Shown piece after piece: positions 26,025 to 36,102 of a stretch of 64,000 nt of DNA (positions are counted from its first letter, which is position 1; the number at the start of each line of letters is the position of its first letter). Under the pieces are notes generated by a model. The model ran no database searches, was not told where the DNA came from, and worked only from the letters and a program-made list of their open reading frames with translations. This DNA is from Dyadobacter diqingensis (lineage in GTDB: Bacteria > Bacteroidota > Bacteroidia > Cytophagales > Spirosomataceae): NCBI RefSeq assembly GCF_024220585.1, contig NZ_JAMXKF010000001.1, forward strand, positions 372,001 through 436,000, written 5' to 3'. The translations under genes and the position numbers were made by a program.

Positions 26025-27281
26025 CTAAATAATAGCATCTTCTGTATTTTCAATTTTCCCGGTTAGTTTCCCCACCGTAAGCCCCTGCACAATAATCGAG
26101 AACAATACAACGAAATACGTAATTGCCAACAGCAGGTTTTTGTTGAGATCATTGTCGATCGACAAAGCGAGGGCGATAGAGACGCCACCACGTAATCCAC
26201 CCCAAACCAGAATGACTATTGATTGCCTTCCAAATTTCTTACGGAACGGAATTATTTTTACCGGAATATAAATCGAAATAAAACGGGCAAACAGAACTAC
26301 TACGATCGTGATCATACCAATCCAGCCATACTGCCGGAGATCCGGTATAAGCAACAATTCGAACCCGATAATCAGGAATAAAAGTGCATTCAAAATCTCA
26401 TCAATAAGCTCCCAGAACTTATCCAGATAGTCTTGCTCAGTTTCGGTGATATTACCAAGATTTTTACCATAATTCCCGATCATCAAACCAGCGGCAACCA
26501 TCGCAAGCGGGCCCGACATATGCATGGCTTCGGCGGCTAAATGCCCGCCCATCACAATCGCCAGCGTAATTAACACGTGTACATTGTAGCCGTCCACTTT
26601 GTTATTGGCATGGGAACCAATAAACCCAAGCACGACGCCCAATAAAATCCCACCCAATGCTTCTTTGGCAAGCAGTGTTGAAATACCGACAAACGAAGTA
26701 TTCACCTCTTCGCCCCTTGCCAAAGCCAGCATGATGATAAAAACCACAACGGCCATTCCATCATTAAAAAGCGATTCACCAGCGATTTTGGTTTCCAGAG
26801 ATTTTGGTACGCCAGCCTGTTTCAAGATCCCAAGCACAGCAATCGGATCCGTCGGCGAGATAAGAGCTCCAAAAACCAGACACTGAATAAAGGGTATGCC
26901 AAGCCCCAGCCAGGGCAAAATATGATACATTAATCCTCCGATCACGAAAGTGGATATGACCACACTTACCGTCGAAAACACCATAACCGGAATTCGCTGT
27001 TCGCGCAGATCTTCCAGGTGAATGTGAATCGCTCCCGCAAAAAGCAGGAAATTAAGCATAGCTCCCATTAAAATTTCGGTCAGATCAATCGTGCTGAGCA
27101 GCGTAGTGATCTTGTCGAAGGTATGCGGGAACACATTATCGGTAGCTAATAAACCAAGAGAAACCATCAGTGCAATCACCATAACGCCTATGGACGCAGG
27201 CAATTTTAAGAAACGCGCATTGAGGTAGGCAAAGACGGCGGATATGACAATTAAGACAGAAAACGAATAGTATAACTCCAT
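26025..27281 (-). CDS. CPA1-type Na+/H+ antiporter
   Basis: 418 residues and about 12 membrane helices in the NhaP/CPA1 fold. Diagnostic segments are GALISPTDPIAVLGIL (the TDP motif) and AGESLFNDGMAVVVF (the ND ion-binding motif of electroneutral exchangers), then a VWGGLRGGVSIALALS segment that is conserved in CPA1 proteins. It exchanges cytoplasmic Na+ (or K+) for H+ at the inner membrane. Length is near the minimal core; there is no C-terminal regulatory domain. It converges with the glycan cluster across the repeat array, its stop lying 13 bp from the array's right end. Confidence 0.92.
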   Translation of the reverse strand: MELYYSFSVLIVISAVFAYLNARFLKLPASIGVMVIALMVSLGLLATDNVFPHTFDKITTLLSTIDLTEILMGAMLNFLLFAGAIHIHLEDLREQRIPVMVFSTVSVVISTFVIGGLMYHILPWLGLGIPFIQCLVFGALISPTDPIAVLGILKQAGVPKSLETKIAGESLFNDGMAVVVFIIMLALARGEEVNTSFVGISTLLAKEALGGILLGVVLGFIGSHANNKVDGYNVHVLITLAIVMGGHLAAEAMHMSGPLAMVAAGLMIGNYGKNLGNITETEQDYLDKFWELIDEILNALLFLIIGFELLLIPDLRQYGWIGMITIVVVLFARFISIYIPVKIIPFRKKFGRQSIVILVWGGLRGGVSIALALSIDNDLNKNLLLAITYFVVLFSIIVQGLTVGKLTGKIENTEDAII

Positions 27282-27500
27282 GAAAATATTTTTTAGACTG
27301 GCTAAAATAAAAAATTAATAGCAGCCATAAAAATGAAAAGACCGGATCGGATAAACTCTAAGGGTATTCTAATAATTGGAAAAAGTATAGTCAAACATGG
27401 TTTTAGACTAATAATTTACTAAAAAATCGGCCGTACAGTAGAAACAAGTACACTTTGAGCAACATAAATTTCTATATTTACTACAACTTCAACTATCGCT

Positions 27501-28631
27501 ATGATCACACTTCTTCCATCTCAAAAAACTCGGAATCAATTTTCCCGACTGCTGTTTTCAGTAATTCTTCTACTATTTTGCCACGGACTGAGTAACGCCC
27601 AGACGCATGTATTGAAACCTGGTTTCGACAAACAGGAATACACTGAGCTTCTTAAAATGCACGCCAGACTTTATGATACTACCAAAAACAAGGTCCCCTA
27701 TCCTGTCCATTTCAAAAGCATCTACCGCTCGCCCGTGGTTGGTATGGATAACCGCTGGGATCTGTGGAGCAATGGCAAGGGTGTCGCGGTGATCAACCTG
27801 AGAGGTACCACGACGAATCCTGTCAGCTGGCTTCAAAATTTCTATGCGGCCATGGTACCTGCGCAGGGCGAACTCAAACTTTCAAATAGTTTTACTTTCA
27901 AGTATAATCTGGCCACTCATCCACGGGCGGCCGTTCATGTCGGCTGGTTGATCGGCGTTGCCTATCTTGCCAAGGACATAGTCCCTAAAATTGATTCCTG
28001 TTACAAAAAAGGGATCAAGGATATTATCGTCATGGGACATAGCCAGGGTGGAGCGCTCACGTATCTGATGACTTCGCATTTATACAGTCTTCAAAACCAA
28101 AATGTAATTCCAAAAGATGTCCGTTTCAAGACCTATTGCAGCGCCGCTCCAAAAGCCGGAAACACGTATTATGCTTATGAATACGAAGCGTTGATCGACG
28201 GAGGCTGGGGCTTTAATGTAATCAACGGTGCCGACTGGGTTCCGCAAACGCCTTTCTCCGTGCAAAAACTGGATGATTTCAACGACACAAATCCGTTCAG
28301 GGATATTGATGGTGTGGTCAAAAAACAGAAGTTTTTTACACGGATCGCTTTACGGCATGCCTACAAAAAAATGAAAAACCCAAGTGAAAAGGCACAGCGG
28401 AATTATGAAAAATATCTGGGTGGTTTTGTTTCTAAAATGGTGAAGAAAACATTGCCTGAATTTACACCGCCGGTCTATGTTCACACCGCTGATTTTGTGA
28501 GAATTGGCCCGACAATCATGCTGTTGGGCGATGATGCTTACTTCAAACAATTCCCCGATTCAAGGGAAAATGTATTCATTCATCACTTAATGGAGCCTTA
28601 TTTGTATTTAATAGACAAATATAACCGTTAG
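27501..28631 (+). CDS. Secreted lipase class 3-like hydrolase
   Basis: 376 residues with a signal peptide ending near LSNAQ (about residue 34). The alpha/beta-hydrolase nucleophile is S181 in the VMGHSQGGALTYLM elbow, and the RGTTTNPVSWLQNF segment at 101-114 matches the oxyanion region of class 3 lipases. A later FNVINGADWVPQTPF segment contains a candidate catalytic Asp, and a HHL near the C-terminus a candidate His. It acts in the periplasm or outside the cell on a lipid or ester not identifiable from sequence. It starts a short plus-strand run; the DUF1648 gene follows after 22 bp. A 219-bp upstream gap holds only AT-rich sequence with a TATATTTA box at 27473. Confidence 0.82.
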   Translation: MITLLPSQKTRNQFSRLLFSVILLLFCHGLSNAQTHVLKPGFDKQEYTELLKMHARLYDTTKNKVPYPVHFKSIYRSPVVGMDNRWDLWSNGKGVAVINLRGTTTNPVSWLQNFYAAMVPAQGELKLSNSFTFKYNLATHPRAAVHVGWLIGVAYLAKDIVPKIDSCYKKGIKDIIVMGHSQGGALTYLMTSHLYSLQNQNVIPKDVRFKTYCSAAPKAGNTYYAYEYEALIDGGWGFNVINGADWVPQTPFSVQKLDDFNDTNPFRDIDGVVKKQKFFTRIALRHAYKKMKNPSEKAQRNYEKYLGGFVSKMVKKTLPEFTPPVYVHTADFVRIGPTIMLLGDDAYFKQFPDSRENVFIHHLMEPYLYLIDKYNR

Positions 28632-28653
28632 ATTTGCTGTCAAATTTCGACTA

Positions 28654-29166
28654 ATGGCAAAATCTCAAATCAATAAAAAACCTGCATCCAAATCAGGACT
28701 TGCAAAAACTGACAAAATTCTGGATACTGCGGGTTGGTTCGCCCTGGTTAGTCTGGGCCTGGTAACGGTGTTCACTTATTTCCACGTACAGGATATCATT
28801 CCGATCCATTTCAATTTCATGGGCCGGCCAGACCGCTTTGGAAGTAAAATTATGGTTTTCCCGGTGTTTGCCGTCGCCTGTTTTATTTTTTTCGCGATCA
28901 CGCTTTCTGTTAAGTACATATTCAATCCGGCAAAAGCAGCAGCAATTCCAAACAAAAACTTTGATTTCGCGATCAGGATCGTCAGGTTTCTGAAACTGGT
29001 TGTCATGATAGGTTTTATTTATATTCTGGTTATAACCAACCTTGTCGCGGATCACCTTGTAAGCGGACTTGGCTCCTTCTTTTTACCGGCGGTAGTAATC
29101 ACGCTGTTATTCCCGGTTATCTATTTTTTCAAAAAAACAATGAGAGAAAAAATGATAAAAAAGTAA
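28654..29166 (+). CDS. DUF1648 domain membrane protein
   Basis: 170 residues with four predicted membrane helices. Between helix 1 and helix 2 is the DUF1648 signature IIPIHFNFMGRPDRFGSK, the conserved P-x-H-[FW]-[ND]-x-x-G-x-x-[DN]-x-[FWY]-G-x-K pattern. The domain is found in SdpI-like immunity proteins and uncharacterised membrane proteins; this one has only the single domain and no SdpI extension. Its function is unknown. It follows the lipase gene closely and may be co-transcribed. Confidence 0.75.
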   Translation: MAKSQINKKPASKSGLAKTDKILDTAGWFALVSLGLVTVFTYFHVQDIIPIHFNFMGRPDRFGSKIMVFPVFAVACFIFFAITLSVKYIFNPAKAAAIPNKNFDFAIRIVRFLKLVVMIGFIYILVITNLVADHLVSGLGSFFLPAVVITLLFPVIYFFKKTMREKMIKK

Positions 29167-29329
29167 GCGGTTATTTTTGCTGGCATAGTTTTCCCTATAC
29201 CAATTGCATGATTACTTAATGCCAAACTCCACGTCTTATCCATGTTCACAATGGATTTGCTTAAAAGCAGGATTGACGGTGAAGCTCAGACCCATGTAAT
29301 CATTCAATTGAAAATATTTTTAAAGATTT

Positions 29330-30037
29330 ATGGAAAACGAAAATAAATTTGCCGTAGAAGTTTTGTCATTTGCCACCATTCAAGAGCTTCCTGGCTCCTG
29401 GACCAATGAGGATTACAAGGCATTGTTGATCAAAATGGACTATGAGAATCCGGATGAAATCGCTCAGGCAGAATTGAAAGAGATGTGCCTGATGTCTATC
29501 ACCGATTTTGAACCTGCGGAAGCGGCCAAACTGGTTTTGGAATACCTTGATCAGGATCTGCTTACAGACGGACAGATTGAGAATCTTTCTCATCAGATGC
29601 TTACTGAAAAATTATGGGAGGAAAATCCAAAGCTTGATCTTCATATAAGTTTTTTCAAAGCCACGCAACTGCTTTATGAAGCTTATAGAGGAAAATTCCC
29701 GAGAGCAGAAGCGGTACAGTTTCAACTAAAAATTACCACTCAAAATCCGGATAACCTGTCAATTTTCGACCAAAATCCGCAAGCACCGATATTGAGAATA
29801 CTCGCGCAGGGCATGTCCGACAGGAGCCTTGTTAACCGGCTTTTCGAAGATCAGCTGCAAGAAGCCAGCTTTCCGGAAGCAGAAAACATTATCTGGAAAC
29901 TCGATGTCCTCGAAAAAGATGCAAATGCAATGGTCGTTGATATTGTAAGCTCTGCTTATTGGCTCGACGATATTAAATATGCAAATAATTATGAAGCAAC
30001 TTCGCATGCAGATATTGTTGTCGAAAATGAGGAATAG
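29330..30037 (+). CDS. Uncharacterised soluble protein
   Basis: 235 residues, acidic, no signal peptide and no membrane segment. It begins MENENKFAVEVLSFATIQEL and is predicted mainly alpha-helical, with helical stretches around 40-130 and 150-215. I recognise no domain. It is preceded by a 163-bp gap without clear features and followed, after 80 bp, by the M14 peptidase gene on the same strand. Coding statistics look like those of its neighbours, so it is probably a genuine gene of the order rather than an acquisition. Confidence 0.6.
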   Translation: MENENKFAVEVLSFATIQELPGSWTNEDYKALLIKMDYENPDEIAQAELKEMCLMSITDFEPAEAAKLVLEYLDQDLLTDGQIENLSHQMLTEKLWEENPKLDLHISFFKATQLLYEAYRGKFPRAEAVQFQLKITTQNPDNLSIFDQNPQAPILRILAQGMSDRSLVNRLFEDQLQEASFPEAENIIWKLDVLEKDANAMVVDIVSSAYWLDDIKYANNYEATSHADIVVENEE

Positions 30038-30117
30038 AACGTCAATTAAGTGACGGGGAAATTGCATATCGACATGCTTATCAGTAAAATTGTCTTTATG
30101 CAATTTTTTTAATAACC

Positions 30118-31851
30118 ATGCAAAAACTCCTGTCGGCCCTTTTACTATTTATTTCCACGCTCGCAAATGCTCAGTATCAAACGGTTTTCGAAAGAAGCGG
30201 AGGAAAAGAGACACCAACTTATCAGGAAGGGATAGCCTATTATAAACTTCTGGCTAAAAATTTCCCTCAAATCCAGTTTACTACAAAAGGGCCTACCGAC
30301 AGCGGAGAGCCACTTAGTCTGGTACTTTATTCCAGAAACAAAACTTTTGATATCAAAAAGTTAAAGGCGCAGGGCAAGGCGGTTTATTTAATCAACAATG
30401 CCATCCACCCCGGCGAACCCGATGGCGTGGATGCATCCATGTTACTGCTGCGCGACATTGCACTTCACCCTGAAAAATTCCCTGAACTGGACAGCGTAGT
30501 TCTGGCCATCATTCCGTTTTACAACATCGGCGGGGCATTAAACCGCAACAGTACCACCCGGACCAATCAGGATGGTCCGCTGGAATATGGCTTCCGCGGC
30601 AATGCACGAAACTTCGATCTGAACCGTGATTTCATTAAAAGTGATACCCGAAATGCAAGAAGTTTTGCCGCGATTTTCCACGAGCTTGACCCGGACCTGT
30701 TCGCAGACACCCATGTAAGCAACGGTGCGGATTACCAGTATGTGATGACGCTCGATTATGCTCAACAAGACAAGTTGGGTGGTTCTCTGGGAAAATTCCA
30801 CAAGGAAACCTTTCTTCCTTTCATGTATGACTATCTGAAAGAAGCCGGATTCGAGGCCACGCCCTATGTGAATTCGTGGGGACAAACACCTGACAAGGGA
30901 TTTGTTCAGTTTCCTGACTGGCCGAGATACTCAACAGGTTATGCGGCACTTTTTCATACCATTGGTGTGATGACCGAAACGCATATGCTGAAACCGTATG
31001 ACCAACGTGTAAAGGCAACCTATGCATATTTGCACGGAAACTTGAAAGTCCTGGCGCAGCACCGCAAATCCTTGCTTCAAATGAGAAAGGAAACAAAAGA
31101 AGCTGTTAAAACGCAGGAGAAATTCGCGGTTACCTGGCAGAACAACAAGGAAAAATTTACCGAAATTGATTTCAAGGGTTTTGAGCCGGAATATTTTCCC
31201 AGCAAGGTCAGCGGTAAGGATCGTCTGCATTACAACCGCGCAAAACCACTTAATAAAAAGATTCCCTTTTACGATACTTATGAACCGCTGGATGTGGTCA
31301 CAAGGCCTAAGGCTTACATGATTCCGCAGGGCTGGTTCAATGTCATTGAGCTTCTGAAACTAAATCAGGTTCAGATGACGCAAATTGAAAAAGATGAAGA
31401 ACGTGAAGTAGAAGTATATTACATCGAAAGTTATGATGCACCTAAACAACCTTTCGAAGGACATTACTGGCATACCAACACGACGTTGCGAAGTGAAATA
31501 AAAAAGGCGAAATTCAGAAAAGGTGACTGGTATGTTCCGGTTAACCAGTGGACAAACCGTTACATCATTGAAACCCTGGAACCGAAGGCCGTGGATTCCT
31601 TTTTCAAATGGAATTTCTTTGATACAATTCTTCAGGCAAAAGAAGGGTATTCGGCTTATGTATTTGAAGATCTGGCTGCCGACCTGTTGAGCAAATCGCC
31701 CGAGCTGCAAAAATCTCTTGAAGATAAAAGAAAAACGGATGAGACTTTTGCAAAAAGCGGAGACGCCCAGCTTCGTTTTATCTATGAAAATTCACCTTAT
31801 CGCGAAAAGGAATATTTAAGATATGCCATCTTCCGGGTGCTGGAAAAATAA
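30118..31851 (+). CDS. Exported M14 family zinc carboxypeptidase
   Basis: 577 residues with a signal peptide (MQKLLSALLLFISTLANAQ). Zinc ligands are visible as H97 and E100 in NNAIHPGEPDG and H199 in LFADTHVSNG; the catalytic Glu is E287 in GVMTETHML. NFDLNRDFIK supplies the usual Asn-Arg substrate-binding pair. The catalytic domain ends near residue 310 and is followed by about 260 residues of mixed structure found in Bacteroidota M14 proteins. It should trim peptides or peptidoglycan stems in the periplasm or outside. A strong hairpin follows the stop codon. Confidence 0.9.
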   Translation: MQKLLSALLLFISTLANAQYQTVFERSGGKETPTYQEGIAYYKLLAKNFPQIQFTTKGPTDSGEPLSLVLYSRNKTFDIKKLKAQGKAVYLINNAIHPGEPDGVDASMLLLRDIALHPEKFPELDSVVLAIIPFYNIGGALNRNSTTRTNQDGPLEYGFRGNARNFDLNRDFIKSDTRNARSFAAIFHELDPDLFADTHVSNGADYQYVMTLDYAQQDKLGGSLGKFHKETFLPFMYDYLKEAGFEATPYVNSWGQTPDKGFVQFPDWPRYSTGYAALFHTIGVMTETHMLKPYDQRVKATYAYLHGNLKVLAQHRKSLLQMRKETKEAVKTQEKFAVTWQNNKEKFTEIDFKGFEPEYFPSKVSGKDRLHYNRAKPLNKKIPFYDTYEPLDVVTRPKAYMIPQGWFNVIELLKLNQVQMTQIEKDEEREVEVYYIESYDAPKQPFEGHYWHTNTTLRSEIKKAKFRKGDWYVPVNQWTNRYIIETLEPKAVDSFFKWNFFDTILQAKEGYSAYVFEDLAADLLSKSPELQKSLEDKRKTDETFAKSGDAQLRFIYENSPYREKEYLRYAIFRVLEK

Positions 31852-31867
31852 TTACTGAGCCAAAAAA

Positions 31868-31914
31868 TCGCCGCCTTTTTTTCTCCAAATTTTTGGTAGT
31901 AAAAAAGGCGGCGA
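31868..31914. terminator. Bidirectional terminator between M14 and PmoA-like genes
   Basis: A perfect 14-bp inverted repeat, TCGCCGCCTTTTTT (31868-31881) and AAAAAAGGCGGCGA (31901-31914), with a 19-base loop. It lies between two convergent genes (stops at 31851 and 31971). T-rich sequence follows on the plus-strand side. Confidence 0.8.
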
Positions 31915-31970
31915 AATATTTTTCAGATGGTCTATTGCCCATTAAGTCATACGCAATTCATACATCCGTA

Positions 31971-33008
31971 TTATTTTACTTTGGCAAAATCTGCTGCAAT
32001 AGCATTCAGGGAAGCATCTGAAAGATGTTCTGAGGCCACGACCAGTCTGTAACGGAACGTTGTTGATTCTCCCTTTTTAATTTTAAAGTTCAACACTTCT
32101 TTTCCGTCACTGAAAGCTTTCTGTCCAAGCGGATTCACGGCGAATAATCCATAACCTCTTGCGTGGAAATAAGCAGGATAACCAACATTTTTTGGATGGT
32201 CAACAATAGCGATGCTGATGTTTTCATCTTTGATCTTTCCGGTCAGATTACACCAGGTAGCTCTTTTAGCCCAAACGGCTTCGCCTTCTACGCCGTTGCT
32301 GTTGCGGTAATTTCCCGTAATTCCTTCGTTATTCAAAGAAGGTACTTTGGTGGCAATACCGGCAGCATCCGTGAAAATCTCCGGCTTAGTCGACGGAAGT
32401 TCCAGCTCACGGGCAACGCGGATTGCAAACATCCCGTCCTTGATGTCCGGCATGTCAACGTCACCGTTAACGGCGGTCAAAGTGGTAATGCGGTCAACAG
32501 TCCGATTATTACCTTTGCCACTGAAAACATAGGTTGTTTTCTCCTGCAAAGTCAGTTTTCCATCTTTATCGATCCAATCGGCGGTTACAGCAAGCTCACC
32601 TTTATCCTTTCCACCTTTGATAGAAGTGATCCCCGTGTGTTTGATGGTTCCGTAAGCACGTTTGGCGTGATCAACCGCGTCAGAATTATTCCAGTAATCG
32701 TTTCCGTTTACATCCTCATAATTCAGCCAGATTCCTACGTGGTGCGGGTGATCCACACGCTCACCCGGACGCGGGTCCAGCGGCCAGCCACGTGTTACCA
32801 GCGTACCTTTTGCAGTCAAAACCGGATAAAGCACTGCTTTTTTCAAAACATCTTCGCCGGGATAGAAATAAGACGTGAATGGTTTTCCATCAATGCTTAC
32901 TTCCACTTTTTTGTCTTTTTTATTATCGACCAGGTCAACTTTCTGAGCCTGCACCAATCCTGTCATTGCCAAAGAAAAAGCAGCAATTGCTATGCCGGTA
33001 TGTTTCAC
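31971..33008 (-). CDS. PmoA-like (DUF6807) secreted protein
   Basis: 345 residues with a cleavable signal peptide (ends near VQAQ, residue 22). The block ERVDHPHHVGIWLNYEDVNG at 83-102 is the family signature, with a His-rich motif that could bind metal or sugar. Despite the label methane oxygenase PmoA, family members are soluble beta-rich proteins encoded among sugar-catabolic genes of Bacteroidota and Planctomycetes and have no link with methane. It follows the Gfo/Idh/MocA and DUF1080 genes on the same strand, suggesting one operon for breakdown of a glycoside. The 124-bp gap upstream may hold its own promoter. Confidence 0.8.
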   Translation of the reverse strand: MKHTGIAIAAFSLAMTGLVQAQKVDLVDNKKDKKVEVSIDGKPFTSYFYPGEDVLKKAVLYPVLTAKGTLVTRGWPLDPRPGERVDHPHHVGIWLNYEDVNGNDYWNNSDAVDHAKRAYGTIKHTGITSIKGGKDKGELAVTADWIDKDGKLTLQEKTTYVFSGKGNNRTVDRITTLTAVNGDVDMPDIKDGMFAIRVARELELPSTKPEIFTDAAGIATKVPSLNNEGITGNYRNSNGVEGEAVWAKRATWCNLTGKIKDENISIAIVDHPKNVGYPAYFHARGYGLFAVNPLGQKAFSDGKEVLNFKIKKGESTTFRYRLVVASEHLSDASLNAIAADFAKVK

Positions 33009-33132
33009 TTGTATTTCGGTTTAAAGGTTAAACGCAGAGGTAAGGGGTGTTTTGCACGGAGTTACACTGAGATTTTATTTAATAAAAACGCTGTGTGACT
33101 CTGCTTTAAACTGGCTCTGCGTTTAAAATAAT

Positions 33133-34473
33133 TTAACTTAGAATGATATCGCTTTTCTTTGAATCCCAGGTTACTTTTTTACCGGTATGCAAAGCTTGTG
33201 TTGACATAATGTTTGCCACAGAGTGGTTAAATCCGGCACGTGCAGGAGCATTTGGCTGCTTACGGCTGCGAATACATTCCATCCAGTTGCGCATGTGAAG
33301 CGAAGTCATCGGATCAGATCCTGTGTTGGCGTCAGTAGCAATTTTATCTCCTGCTTTAAGTGACATTTCAGGTAATAAATTTGCCTTCATACCCATTGCC
33401 TCAGCAGCTTTGGCTGTAAGCCCGCCTTCCGAAGTAATTTTGTTGGTATCAAGGTTAATCATACCGCCATTTGAGTAGTAATATTCTTTCACGTCTCCGG
33501 CTGCCTGGTGCATACGTGCCGAGTAAATTACCTGGAAACCTTTATCCGGGTTATCAAAAGGACCGTAATCGAAGGTTGCTGAGAAAGTATCCGCATTTAC
33601 ACGGCCGTCTTTCCAAACATAAACCCCTCCGTTTGCCACTACGCTGCGTGGCGCTTCCAATCCTGAAAACCAGTGAACTGTATCAATCTGGTGCGACATC
33701 CACTGTCCCGGAAGACCCGATGAATAGGGGTAAAACAAGCGATATTCAAGATAATGGCGTGGATTCCACTCTGTTTTTGGGCGGTTCATCAGGAAACGAT
33801 CCCAGTCTGTATCTTCTTTTCTAATCTGGGCAACCAGGTCAGGGCGTCTCCAACGGCCAGGCTGGTTTACATTCCAGGTCATTTCCACCATTGAAATATC
33901 CCCAAATTTACCTGATCTGATAAAGTCATTGGCAGCATGGTAGTTCGGCGCGCTACGACGCTGAGATCCTACCTGAACAATTTGCTTCGAGGCTTCAACA
34001 GTTTTCAACGCCAGTTTACCATCGGCCAAAGATTCAGCGAAAGGTTTTTCAACATATACATCACGACCGGATTTCACGGCTTCAACGCAATGCAGTGCAT
34101 GTTGAAAATCAGCAGTACTGATGATAACCGCGTCAACATCCTTACGCGCCAGTAATTCTTCGTTATTACGTGCCTTTACAAATTCGCTGGCAGACCAGCC
34201 TTTTCCTTTTATAAACTTTTCAGCTTCGTCACGGCGACGGTTCCATAAATCGGAAACGCCCATAAACTCGAAATTCAATTCCTTGGAATGCTCAGCAAAA
34301 CTTGGCGCCAATGAGCTGCGGAAACGATCAGAAAAACCGATAATTCCTACACGTACGCGGTCGTTTGCACCTAAAATGCGGCGATAACTTGACGCATTAA
34401 CCGAGTTAACACTTACTGCAACTCCGGCAGAAGCCAAAGCGGCCTTTTTGATAAAATCTCTTCTACTGGTCAT
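33133..34473 (-). CDS. Tat-exported Gfo/Idh/MocA family oxidoreductase
   Basis: 446 residues. The N-terminus MTSRRDFIKKAALASAGVAV is a twin-arginine signal. The Rossmann domain follows with VRVGIIGFSDRFR as the NAD(P) loop and DVYVEKPFAES as the family EKP motif, whose lysine is catalytic in many relatives. The C-terminal alpha/beta sheet domain starts near SAPNYHAANDF. Exported members oxidise sugar hydroxyls, and in Bacteroidota they pair with DUF1080 hydrolases in the 3-keto-glycoside route. Here the DUF1080 gene lies 31 bp upstream in the same operon, supporting that role. Confidence 0.88.
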   Translation of the reverse strand: MTSRRDFIKKAALASAGVAVSVNSVNASSYRRILGANDRVRVGIIGFSDRFRSSLAPSFAEHSKELNFEFMGVSDLWNRRRDEAEKFIKGKGWSASEFVKARNNEELLARKDVDAVIISTADFQHALHCVEAVKSGRDVYVEKPFAESLADGKLALKTVEASKQIVQVGSQRRSAPNYHAANDFIRSGKFGDISMVEMTWNVNQPGRWRRPDLVAQIRKEDTDWDRFLMNRPKTEWNPRHYLEYRLFYPYSSGLPGQWMSHQIDTVHWFSGLEAPRSVVANGGVYVWKDGRVNADTFSATFDYGPFDNPDKGFQVIYSARMHQAAGDVKEYYYSNGGMINLDTNKITSEGGLTAKAAEAMGMKANLLPEMSLKAGDKIATDANTGSDPMTSLHMRNWMECIRSRKQPNAPARAGFNHSVANIMSTQALHTGKKVTWDSKKSDIILS

Positions 34474-34504
34474 GATTATAAATGAAAATTTGTAAGATTT
34501 TAAA

Positions 34505-35887
34505 CTATTTACTTAACACTTTAACTTTAAGACTACGGAAAGAAACATTATCTCCGTGATCCTGTAAAAGAAGGTAGCCTTTTTCGGAAAGACCAAAACC
34601 CTCAAAGCCTTTGAACTTCGAACCTGCTACCAAGTCCTTAAAAGACTGCGATCCGCGAACATACTCTACAACTTTATGATTATTTAAGAAATGCTGCACA
34701 GTTCCGTCAGGATTTACAACAATTCGTCCCAAATTCCACTCGCCGATTTTTTTAACTGCACCATTGGGCTTCTCAGAAGTGATAATATCGTAAAGAGAAG
34801 CGATGGTACGGTTACCATTTTTACCCATTTTTGCGTCCGGATGTTTGGCATCGTCAAGTACCTGAAATTCCAGACCAACACCTGATTTTCCGTTTGAATT
34901 AAATTTCTTATCGACAAAATACTTCACACCGCTATTGGCTCCCTCAGTCAATTTAAACTGAAACTGGTATTCGAAAGCCGGGCCGTAAAGCTGTTTGGTA
35001 ACAATGTCATTTCCCGTTTCCGATCCATCTGATTTTGCAATGGTAATCGTACCATCATTGTAAGTCCAGCGTTTGGTCGGGAAGTCCGCGCCGCTGTATG
35101 ACTGCCACTGCTCCACTGATTTTCCATCGTAAAGCAATTTCCAGCCCTGTGCTTTTTCAGCATCCGTAAGCGTATTCGGAATCAGGTTAACGATACGAAT
35201 ATTGGTTTTCGGGCTTGGTTTCAGATTCGTTGTTTTGATACGAACGTTTTTCCAGCTTACCTGTGTACCTTCCAAACTTTTGTCCTTATTCCCGATCGAA
35301 TGCACCTGCAGGCAGATAAACCCGCTCCGCGTCACATCATCCACCACGTCAGCTACCGGAATCCCGTTCACAAATGTGCGGATTGAATTTCCGATCGCTT
35401 CCACACGATACTTGTTCCATGCATCCTTTTTGAAAGCTTTTTTTGCATCCGGATTGATATCCAGGGAATATAACCAACCGCGGCGTGCTTCATCATACAA
35501 TCCACCCGACCAGGCTCTGTCACTAGGATCAATTTCTACCTGATAGCCATGGACACGGCCGTTCTGATAATCAGGAGTGGAAAGACTTCTGATCTGGATG
35601 CCTGAATTCAGTTTATTGTCAACTTTTACATCACATTCAAAAATAAAATCGCCGTAGTTTTTTTCAGTGGTCAGAAACGAGTTTGGCGTGTCCAGTACCG
35701 AAGTCCCGACAATAGCACCATCCTTTACTTCATACTTCGCTTTTCCGTTCAGTTGTTTCCAGCCCGAAAGGTCTTTTCCATTAAACAAGTCCTGCCATCC
35801 GTCTTTGGATTTTTGCGCGTTGGCAACTGAGAATGACAGTGTTAAAAATAAAAAAGCAACATGTATTTTATATCTTTTCATATTCAT
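34505..35887 (-). CDS. Double DUF1080 (3-keto-disaccharide hydrolase-type) protein
   Basis: About 460 residues with a signal peptide (MKRYKIHVAFLFLTLSFSVA, then NAQ). The frame is open to 35911 but the signal peptide fits a start at 35887 or 35881. Two DUF1080 concanavalin-like beta-sandwiches follow: one from DGWQDLFNGKDLSGWKQL (about residues 25-225) and one from GWKLLYDGKSVEQWQSY (about 245-460). Both keep the xxLFNGKDLxGW-type opening and a GAIVG/GTITI strand. Family members cleave or bind glycosides whose sugar has first been oxidised at C3. It is first in the operon with the Gfo/Idh/MocA and PmoA-like genes. Confidence 0.86.
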   Translation of the reverse strand: MNMKRYKIHVAFLFLTLSFSVANAQKSKDGWQDLFNGKDLSGWKQLNGKAKYEVKDGAIVGTSVLDTPNSFLTTEKNYGDFIFECDVKVDNKLNSGIQIRSLSTPDYQNGRVHGYQVEIDPSDRAWSGGLYDEARRGWLYSLDINPDAKKAFKKDAWNKYRVEAIGNSIRTFVNGIPVADVVDDVTRSGFICLQVHSIGNKDKSLEGTQVSWKNVRIKTTNLKPSPKTNIRIVNLIPNTLTDAEKAQGWKLLYDGKSVEQWQSYSGADFPTKRWTYNDGTITIAKSDGSETGNDIVTKQLYGPAFEYQFQFKLTEGANSGVKYFVDKKFNSNGKSGVGLEFQVLDDAKHPDAKMGKNGNRTIASLYDIITSEKPNGAVKKIGEWNLGRIVVNPDGTVQHFLNNHKVVEYVRGSQSFKDLVAGSKFKGFEGFGLSEKGYLLLQDHGDNVSFRSLKVKVLSK

Positions 35888-35995
35888 TTTGAGCCGAATG
35901 GCTGTTTGCAAATTATCAATATTATTTAGGCTTATGTTAAGGAAATACTTTTAACGATATAACGATATATTAGGCTGCATACCCTGACAAAGGTT

Positions 35996-36005
35996 TAAAC
36001 GTTTA
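35996..36005. promoter_or_regulatory. Palindromic TAAACGTTTA site, possible LacI-family operator
   Basis: A perfect 10-bp palindrome centred on CG, in the divergent space between the DUF1080 operon and the DUF6934 cassette. Its form (AAnCGnTT) is that of LacI-family operators, and the same 10 bases form the middle of the palindrome at 63551-63564. The function is inferred from shape only. Confidence 0.35.
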
Positions 36006-36102
36006 TAAATTATTCTTACTATCTTGTATGATTAAGACAATTTATTTATGCTGCCTTGAATACACACATTAAATCAATATTACACACGCTAGAATCTAAA
36101 TA

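Noticed and set aside
32163..33098. A 311-codon open frame antisense to the PmoA-like gene
   Set aside because: The opposite strand encodes a clear signal peptide and family signature; the antisense translation has no recognisable domain and reflects codon composition.
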